Source: G965267425 sp965267425
Lineage (GTDB): Bacteria; Bacteroidota; Bacteroidia; Flavobacteriales_E; Vicingaceae
DNA length: 64,000 bases
NCBI GenBank assembly: GCA_965267425.1
Contig: OZ253959.1
Location: forward strand, 806,001-870,000
Direction of reading: 5' to 3'
The notes under the pieces were generated by a model, which saw nothing but the letters and a program-made list of their open reading frames with translations, did not search any database and was not told the origin of the DNA. Numbering within the stretch: position 1 is the stretch's first letter; the number at the start of each line of letters is the position of its first letter. Shown here one piece after another: positions 26,538-34,783 of this stretch. The translations under genes were made by a program, and so were the position numbers.

Positions 26538-27725
26538 ATGGCTAAAGAAACATTTGATCGGTCAAAGCCACACGTTAATATAGGAACCATCGGTCACGTT
26601 GACCACGGTAAGACTACATTGACTGCTGCCATTACCAAAGTTTTGTCAGAAAAAGGATTGGCAGAACAAAAAGCATTTGATTCAATCGACAATGCTCCAG
26701 AAGAAAAAGAAAGAGGTATTACCATTAATACTGCTCACGTTGAATATCAAACAGATAACCGTCACTACGCGCACGTTGACTGTCCAGGTCACGCGGATTA
26801 CGTAAAGAACATGGTTACAGGTGCTGCTCAGATGGACGGTGCTATTTTGGTTGTTGCTTCAACTGACGGACCAATGCCACAAACTCGTGAACATATCTTG
26901 TTGGGTCGCCAGGTTGGTGTTCCAAGAATTGTTGTTTTCATGAACAAAGTGGATATGGTTGACGACGCTGAATTGTTGGAGTTGGTAGAAATGGAAATCA
27001 GAGAGCTTTTGAGCTTCTACGATTATGATGGTGACAATACTCCTGTTATCCAAGGTTCTGCATTGGGTGCATTAAATGGTGAAGCTAAGTGGGTTGATAC
27101 AGTAATGGAATTGATGGATGCTGTTGATACTTACATTGAAATTCCACCAAGGGATATCGATAAAGATTTCCTAATGCCTGTAGAAGATGTATTCTCAATT
27201 ACAGGTCGTGGAACTGTTGCTACGGGAAGAATTGAAACTGGTGTTGTGAACAGTGGTGAAGAAGTTGATATCATCGGAATGGGAGATGAGAAATTGAAGT
27301 CAACAGTTACTGGTGTTGAAATGTTCCGTAAGATTTTGGATAGAGGAGAAGCTGGTGACAACACAGGACTTTTGTTAAGAGGTATTGATAAAGAGCAAAT
27401 CAAGAGAGGAATGGTAATTGCCAAGCCAGGTTCTATTACTCCTCACACAGAGTTCAAAGCTGAGGTGTATATCTTGAAGAAAGAAGAAGGTGGACGTCAT
27501 ACTCCATTCCATAATAAATACCGTCCTCAATTTTATTTGAGAACGACAGATGTAACTGGAGAGATTTTCCTAGATGAAGGAAGAGAAATGGTTATGCCTG
27601 GAGATAACGTAACAATTACAGTAAAATTGATTGTACCTGTTGCAATGAACAAAGGATTGAGATTTGCAATTCGTGAAGGTGGACGTACAGTAGGTGCGGG
27701 ACAGGTTACTGAGATTATCAAGTAA
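26538..27725 (+). CDS. tuf: Elongation factor Tu
   Basis: GTPase that brings aminoacyl-tRNA to the ribosome; 395 residues. The GTP-binding motifs are intact: GHVDHGKT (19-26), DCPGH, and NKVD. Domains 2 and 3 follow, ending VGAGQVTEIIK. It lies 97 bases after tRNA-Thr(GGT), with no promoter in between, and is followed by a hairpin and tRNA-Trp. This order is widely conserved in bacteria. No second tuf is in the window. Confidence 0.98.
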   Translation: MAKETFDRSKPHVNIGTIGHVDHGKTTLTAAITKVLSEKGLAEQKAFDSIDNAPEEKERGITINTAHVEYQTDNRHYAHVDCPGHADYVKNMVTGAAQMDGAILVVASTDGPMPQTREHILLGRQVGVPRIVVFMNKVDMVDDAELLELVEMEIRELLSFYDYDGDNTPVIQGSALGALNGEAKWVDTVMELMDAVDTYIEIPPRDIDKDFLMPVEDVFSITGRGTVATGRIETGVVNSGEEVDIIGMGDEKLKSTVTGVEMFRKILDRGEAGDNTGLLLRGIDKEQIKRGMVIAKPGSITPHTEFKAEVYILKKEEGGRHTPFHNKYRPQFYLRTTDVTGEIFLDEGREMVMPGDNVTITVKLIVPVAMNKGLRFAIREGGRTVGAGQVTEIIK

Positions 27726-27756
27726 GATCAGTTTACGTAAATAAAGTATTGAAGGT

Positions 27757-27789
27757 AATTGAGGTGCCCTTTTTTAGGGTACCTCAATT
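27757..27789 (+). other. Long hairpin between tuf and tRNA-Trp
   Basis: A 14-bp stem with one G-T pair (27757-27770 with 27776-27789; core AATTGAGGT/ACCTCAATT) and a T5 loop. No T-run follows, so it is more likely an RNA processing or stability element, or a leaky terminator, than a full stop. Confidence 0.6.
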
Positions 27790-27805
27790 GACGTATAAAA
27801 TTTAA

Positions 27806-27878
27806 ACGGGTGTAGCTCAATTGGTAGAGTAGCGGTCTCCAAAACCGTTGGCTGGGAGTTCGAGTCTCTCCACCCGTG
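27806..27878 (+). tRNA. tRNA-Trp (anticodon CCA)
   Basis: 73 bases; acceptor ACGGGTG pairs with CACCCGT, discriminator G. The anticodon stem GCGGT/ACCGT encloses CTCCAAA. It lies 16 bases before secE. CCA tail is not encoded. Confidence 0.95.
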
Positions 27879-27894
27879 CAAATGAAGAAAAATT

Positions 27895-28092
27895 ATGGCT
27901 AGTGTTCGCAAATATATAGAGGAATCATACGATGAATTGATGAACAAGACATCGTGGCCAACTTGGCCGGAATTACAAAGCAGTGGAGTTGTAGTTTTAA
28001 TTGCCTCTATCATTATAGCGTTGATGATTTTCGTAATGGATAGAACATTTAGCACAATGATGGAATTTATTTATCAAACCATTTTTTCTTAA
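27895..28092 (+). CDS. secE: Preprotein translocase subunit SecE
   Basis: Essential small subunit of the SecYEG channel. It is 65 residues with a single membrane segment (about 35-58), as in most non-enterobacterial SecE. The amphipathic helix YIEESYDELMNKTSWPTWPELQ with its WPTWPEL motif precedes it. nusG follows 10 bases later, the standard pairing. Confidence 0.92.
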   Translation: MASVRKYIEESYDELMNKTSWPTWPELQSSGVVVLIASIIIALMIFVMDRTFSTMMEFIYQTIFS

Positions 28093-28102
28093 TTAGGTAG
28101 CA

Positions 28103-28654
28103 ATGGCAGAAGATTCGAAGAAGTGGTATGTAGTAAGAGCAATTAGTGGGAAGGAAAAGAAAATCCGGGATTACATTGAAGATGAGATAAAACGCAACGG
28201 ACTCAGTGATTATGTGTCCAAAGTGTTGATTCCAACCGAGAAGATTTATCAAATCCGAAATGGTAAGAAGATAAGCAAAGAAAGAAGCTTTTTTCCTGGA
28301 TACATATTAGTAGAAGCAGAATTGACAGGGGAAGTTCCTCATGTGATTAAAAATATTAACGGTGTAATTGGCTTTTTAGGCGGAGAGAAAGGAGGAGACC
28401 CGATGCCATTGCGCTTGAATGAAGTGAACAGAATACTTGGAAAAGTTGATGAATTGGCTGAAAGTGATGAGGAAATCAACATTCCATTTATTGTTGGAGA
28501 AACCATCAAAGTAATTGATGGACCGTTTAACGGATTCTCAGGAAGTATTGAAAAAATTAATGATGAAAAGAAAAAGCTCGAGGTAATGGTGAAGATTTTC
28601 GGAAGAAAGCAGCCATTGGAATTGAGTTTTTTACAAGTAGAAAAAGAGTCTTAA
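28103..28654 (+). CDS. nusG: Transcription termination/antitermination protein NusG
   Basis: Links RNA polymerase with the ribosome and Rho. 183 residues: the NGN domain starts KWYVVRAISGKEKKIRDYIE and includes FFPGYILVEAEL; the KOW domain near 130-160 reads VGETIKVIDGPFNGFSGSIEKI. It lies in the secE-nusG-rplKAJL-rpoBC operon. Confidence 0.96.
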   Translation: MAEDSKKWYVVRAISGKEKKIRDYIEDEIKRNGLSDYVSKVLIPTEKIYQIRNGKKISKERSFFPGYILVEAELTGEVPHVIKNINGVIGFLGGEKGGDPMPLRLNEVNRILGKVDELAESDEEINIPFIVGETIKVIDGPFNGFSGSIEKINDEKKKLEVMVKIFGRKQPLELSFLQVEKES

Positions 28655-28670
28655 TAGAATTATTAGGGTT

Positions 28671-29108
28671 ATGGCAAAAGAAGTAAGTGGACTAATCAAG
28701 TTGCAAATTCGCGGAGGAGCTGCGAATCCATCACCTCCTGTTGGACCTGCATTGGGTGCAAAAGGTGTTAACATCATGGAGTTCTGTAAGCAATTTAATG
28801 CAAGAACTCAAGAGAAAGCTGGAAAAGTATTGCCAGTTATCATCACAGTATACACGGATAAGTCGTTTGATTTTATTGTTAAAACTCCACCAGTTGCGGT
28901 GCAACTTTTGGAAGCGGCAAAACTCAAATCGGGTTCTCCTGAATCAAACAGAAATAAAGTAGCAAAGTTAGGCTGGGATAAGGTTAGAACCATTGCGGAA
29001 GATAAAATGCCTGATTTGAATTGTTTTGAGGTAGAATCGGCAATGAGAATGGTTGCTGGAACAGCCAGAAGTATGGGAATTACAATAACGGGACAAGCGC
29101 CGTTTTAG
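28671..29108 (+). CDS. rplK: 50S ribosomal protein uL11
   Basis: Builds the GTPase-associated centre with 23S rRNA and L10/L12. 145 residues with the signature GGAANPSPPVGPALGAKGVN near the N-terminus and the RNA-binding C-terminal part ending GTARSMGITI. Spacing is 16 bases after nusG and 22 before rplA. Confidence 0.97.
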   Translation: MAKEVSGLIKLQIRGGAANPSPPVGPALGAKGVNIMEFCKQFNARTQEKAGKVLPVIITVYTDKSFDFIVKTPPVAVQLLEAAKLKSGSPESNRNKVAKLGWDKVRTIAEDKMPDLNCFEVESAMRMVAGTARSMGITITGQAPF

Positions 29109-29130
29109 TTGACGATATAAAAGAAGCATC

Positions 29131-29826
29131 ATGTCAAGATTGAGCAAAAATAGAAAAGCAGCTTTGGAGAAATTTGACGTACAAAGCATGTACGATTTAA
29201 AAGAAGCAACGAAGATTGTTAAGGATATTACCACAACAAAATTCGATGCCTCTATTGATATTGATATCAAATTGGGTGTTGATCCAAGGAAAGCAAACCA
29301 AATGGTGAGAGGAACGGTAGCTCTTCCAAATGGTCTTGGAAAAACGGTGAGAGTTTTGGTATTGTGTACACCTGATAAAGAGCAGGAAGCCAAAGATGCA
29401 GGTGCAGATCATGTTGGATTGGATGAATTCGTTGATAAAATCAAGGGCGGTTGGACAGATATTGATGTGATCATCACTATGCCAAGTGTAATGGGTAAGA
29501 TTGGTGCTTTGGGTAAGGTTTTAGGACCCAGAGGATTGATGCCAAACCCCAAAGCGGGTACTGTTACCATGGATATCGGTAAAGCAGTTACGGAAGTTAA
29601 GGCTGGTAAGATTGACTTTAAAGTAGATAAAAGCGGTATCATTCATACCACTGTGGGAAGAGCCTCTTTCGATGAAAATAAATTAGAAGAAAACATCAAA
29701 GAATTGATGGGTACAATTGTGAAGATGAAACCTACCTCTTCTAAAGGTACATACCTTCAAAGTGTTACTATCTCTAGTACAATGAGTCCTGGAGTGAAAA
29801 TTTTACCAAAAGTATTCACATCATAA
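29131..29826 (+). CDS. rplA: 50S ribosomal protein uL1
   Basis: L1-stalk protein and, in E. coli, translational repressor of the L11-L1 operon. 231 residues; the block GKIGALGKVLGPRGLMPNPKAGTV is diagnostic. Whether the same autogenous control occurs here cannot be told from the sequence. Confidence 0.97.
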   Translation: MSRLSKNRKAALEKFDVQSMYDLKEATKIVKDITTTKFDASIDIDIKLGVDPRKANQMVRGTVALPNGLGKTVRVLVLCTPDKEQEAKDAGADHVGLDEFVDKIKGGWTDIDVIITMPSVMGKIGALGKVLGPRGLMPNPKAGTVTMDIGKAVTEVKAGKIDFKVDKSGIIHTTVGRASFDENKLEENIKELMGTIVKMKPTSSKGTYLQSVTISSTMSPGVKILPKVFTS

Positions 29827-29855
29827 GTGGCAACTGAATAAGAAACAGAATTACG

Positions 29856-30377
29856 ATGACAAGAGAAGAAAAAAATACATTCATTGAAGAACTATCTACG
29901 CAGATCACAGAGAGTAACATCTTTTATCTTTCTGATATCTCGGAGATTGATGCGGAGCAAACAACCAAACTTAGAAGGTTATGTCACTCTAAAAATGTGA
30001 AGCTCAACATTGTTAAAAATACCTTGTTGAAGAAAGCATTTGAAAAAGCTGAAGGAGATTATGAAGCTTTTTATGATGTGCTTAAGGGAAATACATCAAT
30101 TATGTTTTCAGAAGTTGCCAATGCTCCGGCAAAGGTGATTAAAGAATTCAGAAAGAAATCAGAAAGACCTGTTTTAAAAGGGGCTTTTGTTGAAGAATCT
30201 ATTTACATCGGTGATGATCAGATAGAAGCGCTTTCGACATTGAAATCGAAAGAAGAATTGTTGGGAGATATCATTCTGTTGTTGCAGTCTCCGGCGAAAA
30301 ATGTTGTTTCGTCGTTGCAATCAGCATCAGGAAAATTAGCCGGAATTGTAAAGACCCTTTCCGAAAGGGAAGCTTAA
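29856..30377 (+). CDS. rplJ: 50S ribosomal protein uL10
   Basis: Anchors L7/L12 dimers to the ribosome. 173 residues with the N-terminal rRNA-binding part (SKNVKLNIVKNTLLKKAFEK reads as LRRLCHSKNVKLNIVKN) and a C-terminal helix that binds L12. The 29-base spacer before it is too short for the long autoregulatory leader known in E. coli. Confidence 0.95.
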   Translation: MTREEKNTFIEELSTQITESNIFYLSDISEIDAEQTTKLRRLCHSKNVKLNIVKNTLLKKAFEKAEGDYEAFYDVLKGNTSIMFSEVANAPAKVIKEFRKKSERPVLKGAFVEESIYIGDDQIEALSTLKSKEELLGDIILLLQSPAKNVVSSLQSASGKLAGIVKTLSEREA

Positions 30378-30432
30378 TACGTACGCACTCTTATACTAAA
30401 TAAATAATCAATTAAAATTAAATCAAGTAAAC

Positions 30433-30810
30433 ATGGCAGATTTAAAAGAATTAGCGGAACAGTTGGTGAATTTGACCGTTAAAGATGTCAACGAATTGGC
30501 AGATATCCTTAAGGATGAATACGGTATCGAACCAGCAGCGGCTGCGGTTGCAGTAGCTGGTCCCGCTGGAGGTGGTGCCGAAGGTGGATCTGAGGAGAAA
30601 TCAGAATTTGATGTAATCCTTAAAGCTCCAGGTGGATCTAAGTTGGGAGTTGTTAAGTTGGTAAAAGAACTTACAGGTCTTGGACTTAAAGAAGCCAAAG
30701 AATTGGTGGATGGTGCACCTAAACCTGTGAAGGAAGGAGTGGCCAAAGATGAAGCTGAATCGTTGAAAAAACAACTTGAGGAAGCAGGAGCTGAGGTTGA
30801 ACTTAAGTAA
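30433..30810 (+). CDS. rplL: 50S ribosomal protein bL12 (L7/L12)
   Basis: Stalk protein that recruits translation GTPases. 125 residues: N-terminal dimerisation helix, an Ala/Gly-rich hinge (EPAAAAVAVAGPAGGG), and the C-terminal domain with KLGVVKLVKELTGLGLKEAKELVDGAP. A hairpin between it and rpoB probably lowers polymerase read-through, as the ribosomal proteins are needed in greater amounts. Confidence 0.97.
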   Translation: MADLKELAEQLVNLTVKDVNELADILKDEYGIEPAAAAVAVAGPAGGGAEGGSEEKSEFDVILKAPGGSKLGVVKLVKELTGLGLKEAKELVDGAPKPVKEGVAKDEAESLKKQLEEAGAEVELK

Positions 30811-30834
30811 TATACAGCCTCCTTTAAAATTAAA

Positions 30835-30875
30835 GGTTTAGACCCTTTCAACTATTGATGGGGTCTAAACCCTTT
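30835..30875 (+). terminator. rplL-rpoB intergenic attenuator hairpin
   Basis: An 11-bp perfect stem, GGTTTAGACCC (30835-30845) with GGGTCTAAACC (30861-30871), 15-base loop, and only four T after it. It lies in the 104-base gap before rpoB. A partial terminator at this place is known in E. coli. Confidence 0.65.
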
Positions 30876-30914
30876 TGTCGTTATAGTCAATTATAAATTA
30901 AATCGTTCCTTGTA

Positions 30915-33900
30915 ATGAGCAGCGCGATCCTGAAGAACAAGAAAGAACAAAGAGTCAACTTCGGCTCTATTAAAAATAAACTACAGTATCCTGATTTTCT
31001 GGAAATTCAAATCAAGTCATTCATGGATTTCTTTCAGTTGGAAACATCTCCTGAAAGTCGTCAAGAAGAAGGACTTTTCCGTGTTTTCAGTGAAAATTTC
31101 CCAATTACGGATGCAAGAAATCAGTTTGTCCTTGAATTTTTGGATTACTTTATTGATCCTCCCAGATATACGCTCCAGGAGTGTATTGAGCGTGGATTAA
31201 CTTACAGTGTTCCACTCAAGGCAAAATTAAAATTGTACTGTACAGACATTGAACACGAAGATTTCGAAACCATTGTTCAGGATGTCTATCTGGGAACCAT
31301 TCCCTACATGACTCCTAAAGGAACTTTTGTGATCAATGGTGCTGAACGTGTTATTGTATCTCAGTTGCATCGTTCACCTGGTGTATTCTTTAGCCAGAGT
31401 AGACATGCAAATGGTACGAAGCTTTACTCAGCAAGAGTTATTCCATTTAAAGGATCGTGGATCGAGTTTGCAACAGACATTAACAATGTCATGTATGCGT
31501 ACATCGATCGAAAGAAAAAATTACCTGTAACTACATTGCTAAGAGCAATTGGTTATGAATTTGACAAAGACATTCTTGATATCTTCAACCTTGCCGATAC
31601 GGTAAAAGTTACCAAAACAGGATTGAAGAAAGAATTGGGAAGAAAGTTGGCAGCTCGTGTCTTGAAATCTTGGATTGAAGATTTCGTAGATGAAGATACT
31701 GGTGAAGTGGTATCCATTGAAAGGAATGAAGTGATCTTGGATCGTGAGACAGTGCTTGAAAGTGAGCATTTGGATCTAATTTTAGATTCTGGTGCCAAAA
31801 CCATTATTCTTCACAAAGAAAATATCAATACGGCGGACTATGCAATCATATACAACACATTGCAAAAAGATCCTTCGAATTCTGAAAAAGAAGCCGTTGA
31901 ACATATTTATCGTCAGTTAAGAAACTCTGAGCCACCAGACGAGGAAACGGCAAGAGGAGTTATCGACAAATTGTTCTTTTCTGAAACAAGATATGATTTA
32001 GGAGAAGTTGGTAGATATAGAATCAACAAAAAACTGAATCTCAACATTGAACAAGATGTTCGAATTCTGTCGAAAGAAGATATTATTTCCATCATCAAAT
32101 ATTTGATTGAACTGATCAACTCAAAAGCAGATATCGATGATATCGACCACTTGAGTAATCGTCGTGTGCGAACTGTTGGTGAGCAGCTATTCAATCAATT
32201 TGGTGTAGGTTTAGCTCGTATGGCAAGAACCATTCGTGAGCGAATGAACGTAAGGGATAATGAGGTATTTACACCTGCTGACTTGATCAATGCAAAAACA
32301 TTGTCATCGGTTATCAACTCGTTTTTTGGAACCAACCAGTTGTCTCAATTTATGGATCAAACCAATCCGCTTGCTGAGATAACACACAAACGACGTATGT
32401 CAGCTTTAGGACCTGGTGGTCTTTCAAGAGAAAGAGCTGGTTTCGAAGTAAGGGACGTTCACTACACACATTATGGTCGATTGTGTCCGATTGAAACACC
32501 GGAAGGTCCAAACATTGGATTGATTTCATCACTTTGTGTGTATGCGAAAGTGAATCGATTAGGCTTTATTGAAACACCTTATAGAAAAGTTGAGGCAGGA
32601 AAAGTTAACTTGAAAGATGATGTGCTCTATTTGAGTGCTGAAGAGGAAGATGAACAAACAATTGCACAAGCAAATGCCATTATTGGAGATAAGGGTGAGT
32701 TTGTTTCAGATAGAGTTAAAGCAAGACTAGAAGGAGAATATCCAATTGTACCTCCAAACGATATTACATTGATGGATGTAGCTCCTAACCAGATTGCTTC
32801 CATTGCAGCATCTTTGATTCCATTTTTGGAGCATGATGATGCCAACCGTGCGTTGATGGGATCAAACATGCAGCGTCAGGCAGTTCCATTGTTGCAACCT
32901 GAATCTCCTATTGTAGGTACAGGTCTTGAAGGACAAGTTGCTGTTGACTCTAGAGTATTGTTAAATGCTGAGGGTGACGGAGTAGTTGAAAGTGTTGATG
33001 CCAATCAAATTGTTATTCGGTACGACCGAGATGATAACGAAGAATTGGTGAATTTCAGTGATAGTGCTGTAACATATGACTTGTTGAAATTCCAGAAAAC
33101 CAACCAAAGTTCATGTGTGAACACTCGCCCTATTGTAAAAAGAGGACAACGAGTTGTGAGAGGTCAGGTTCTTTGTGAAGGATTTGCAACTCAAGATGGA
33201 GAACTGGCATTGGGAAGAAACTTGTTGGTGGCTTTCATGCCTTGGAAAGGATACAACTTTGAGGATGCCATCGTAATATCTGAAAGAGTTGTGCGTGACG
33301 ATGTATTTACATCAGTTCACATCGATGAGTATACGTTGGAAGTGAGGGATACCAAACGAGGATTGGAAGAGTTAACTTCGGACATTCCAAACGTGAGTGA
33401 AGAGGCAACCAAAGACTTGGATGAAAATGGATTGATTCGTGTGGGTGCCAGAGTGAAAGAAGGAGACATTCTTATTGGAAAAATCACACCGAAAGGGGAA
33501 AGTGATCCTACTCCGGAAGAAAAACTTTTGAGAGCCATCTTTGGTGATAAAGCGGGTGATGTGAAAGATGCTTCATTGAAAGTTCCACCTTCAGTAAGAG
33601 GTGTGGTAATCAACAAGAAGTTATTTGCAAAAGCCATTAAAGACAGAAAGGCGAGAAATGAGGAAAAAGTTATCCTGGCTAAATTGGATGATGAGTATCA
33701 AAAGGATTTGGCGGCGTTGAAATCACAACTGGTAGATAAATTATATACCATTGTTGGTGGAAAAGCTTCAAAAGGGGTTAACAATTACTACAACGAAGAA
33801 ATCATACCAAAAGGAACCAAGTACTCTGTTAAAATATTGCAGAGCATTGAGGACTTCACATTTATCGATCCAAGTGGATGGACAAAAGATGAAGAAAAAA

Positions 33901-34739
33901 ATCAATTGGTAAGAAAAGTTCTTCATAACTACAACCTGAAAGCCACTGAACTGCTAGGTTTAAATAAACGAGCTAAATATGCGATTACTGTGGGAGATGA
34001 ACTTCCAACCGGTATCATTAAAATGGCTAAAGTTTACTTGGCTAAGAAACGTAAGTTGAAAGTGGGTGATAAAATGGCGGGACGTCATGGAAATAAGGGA
34101 ATTGTAGCCAAGATTGTTCGTGAAGAGGATATGCCGTTTATGGATGATGGAACACCAGTTGATATTGTATTGAATCCATTGGGTGTACCATCAAGGATGA
34201 ACTTGGGACAGATTTATGAAACTGTTCTTGGTTGGGCTGGATTGAAACTCGGATTGAAATTTGCAACGCCGATTTTCGATGGTGCTACTTTGGATCAAAT
34301 CAATGAATATACAGACAAAGCTGGCGTTCCAAAATATGGACGTACAACATTGTTTGATGGTGGAACGGGTAAACAATTTGATCAACCTGCTACGGTTGGT
34401 GTAATTTACATGCTTAAGCTGGGTCACATGGTTGACGATAAGATGCATGCACGTTCAATTGGACCTTACTCATTGATTACTCAGCAACCTCTTGGTGGTA
34501 AAGCCCAGTTTGGTGGACAGCGTTTTGGAGAGATGGAAGTTTGGGCACTTGAAGCATTTGGTGCAGCCAACATTCTTCAGGAAATCCTAACCATCAAATC
34601 AGATGATGTTATTGGAAGATCAAGAGCTTATGAATCTATTGTTAAAGGAGAATTGATGCCTAAAGCTGGTATTCCGGAATCCTTTAATGTATTGTTACAT
34701 GAGTTGAGAGGATTGGGATTGAATATTGTAATGGATTAA
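30915..34739 (+). CDS. rpoB: DNA-directed RNA polymerase subunit beta
   Basis: Catalytic core subunit, 1274 residues. Recognised blocks include the rifampicin region (NQLSQFMDQTNPLAEITHKRRMSALGPGGL), the ETPEGPNIGLI stretch, and GDKMAGRHGNKGIV near the C-terminus. The rifampicin region reads as wild type at the usual positions (Q-F-M-D-Q-T-N, H-K-R-R, S-A-L). It is followed by rpoC after 44 bases. Confidence 0.98.
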   Translation: MSSAILKNKKEQRVNFGSIKNKLQYPDFLEIQIKSFMDFFQLETSPESRQEEGLFRVFSENFPITDARNQFVLEFLDYFIDPPRYTLQECIERGLTYSVPLKAKLKLYCTDIEHEDFETIVQDVYLGTIPYMTPKGTFVINGAERVIVSQLHRSPGVFFSQSRHANGTKLYSARVIPFKGSWIEFATDINNVMYAYIDRKKKLPVTTLLRAIGYEFDKDILDIFNLADTVKVTKTGLKKELGRKLAARVLKSWIEDFVDEDTGEVVSIERNEVILDRETVLESEHLDLILDSGAKTIILHKENINTADYAIIYNTLQKDPSNSEKEAVEHIYRQLRNSEPPDEETARGVIDKLFFSETRYDLGEVGRYRINKKLNLNIEQDVRILSKEDIISIIKYLIELINSKADIDDIDHLSNRRVRTVGEQLFNQFGVGLARMARTIRERMNVRDNEVFTPADLINAKTLSSVINSFFGTNQLSQFMDQTNPLAEITHKRRMSALGPGGLSRERAGFEVRDVHYTHYGRLCPIETPEGPNIGLISSLCVYAKVNRLGFIETPYRKVEAGKVNLKDDVLYLSAEEEDEQTIAQANAIIGDKGEFVSDRVKARLEGEYPIVPPNDITLMDVAPNQIASIAASLIPFLEHDDANRALMGSNMQRQAVPLLQPESPIVGTGLEGQVAVDSRVLLNAEGDGVVESVDANQIVIRYDRDDNEELVNFSDSAVTYDLLKFQKTNQSSCVNTRPIVKRGQRVVRGQVLCEGFATQDGELALGRNLLVAFMPWKGYNFEDAIVISERVVRDDVFTSVHIDEYTLEVRDTKRGLEELTSDIPNVSEEATKDLDENGLIRVGARVKEGDILIGKITPKGESDPTPEEKLLRAIFGDKAGDVKDASLKVPPSVRGVVINKKLFAKAIKDRKARNEEKVILAKLDDEYQKDLAALKSQLVDKLYTIVGGKASKGVNNYYNEEIIPKGTKYSVKILQSIEDFTFIDPSGWTKDEEKNQLVRKVLHNYNLKATELLGLNKRAKYAITVGDELPTGIIKMAKVYLAKKRKLKVGDKMAGRHGNKGIVAKIVREEDMPFMDDGTPVDIVLNPLGVPSRMNLGQIYETVLGWAGLKLGLKFATPIFDGATLDQINEYTDKAGVPKYGRTTLFDGGTGKQFDQPATVGVIYMLKLGHMVDDKMHARSIGPYSLITQQPLGGKAQFGGQRFGEMEVWALEAFGAANILQEILTIKSDDVIGRSRAYESIVKGELMPKAGIPESFNVLLHELRGLGLNIVMD

Positions 34740-34783
34740 TCCATTGGTTAACGAATTTTTAGAAATTTCTTAAAATATAAAAC

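Noticed and set aside
33317..33637. Possible antisense small protein in rpoB
   Set aside because: No conserved features; codon pattern is that of the complement of rpoB.
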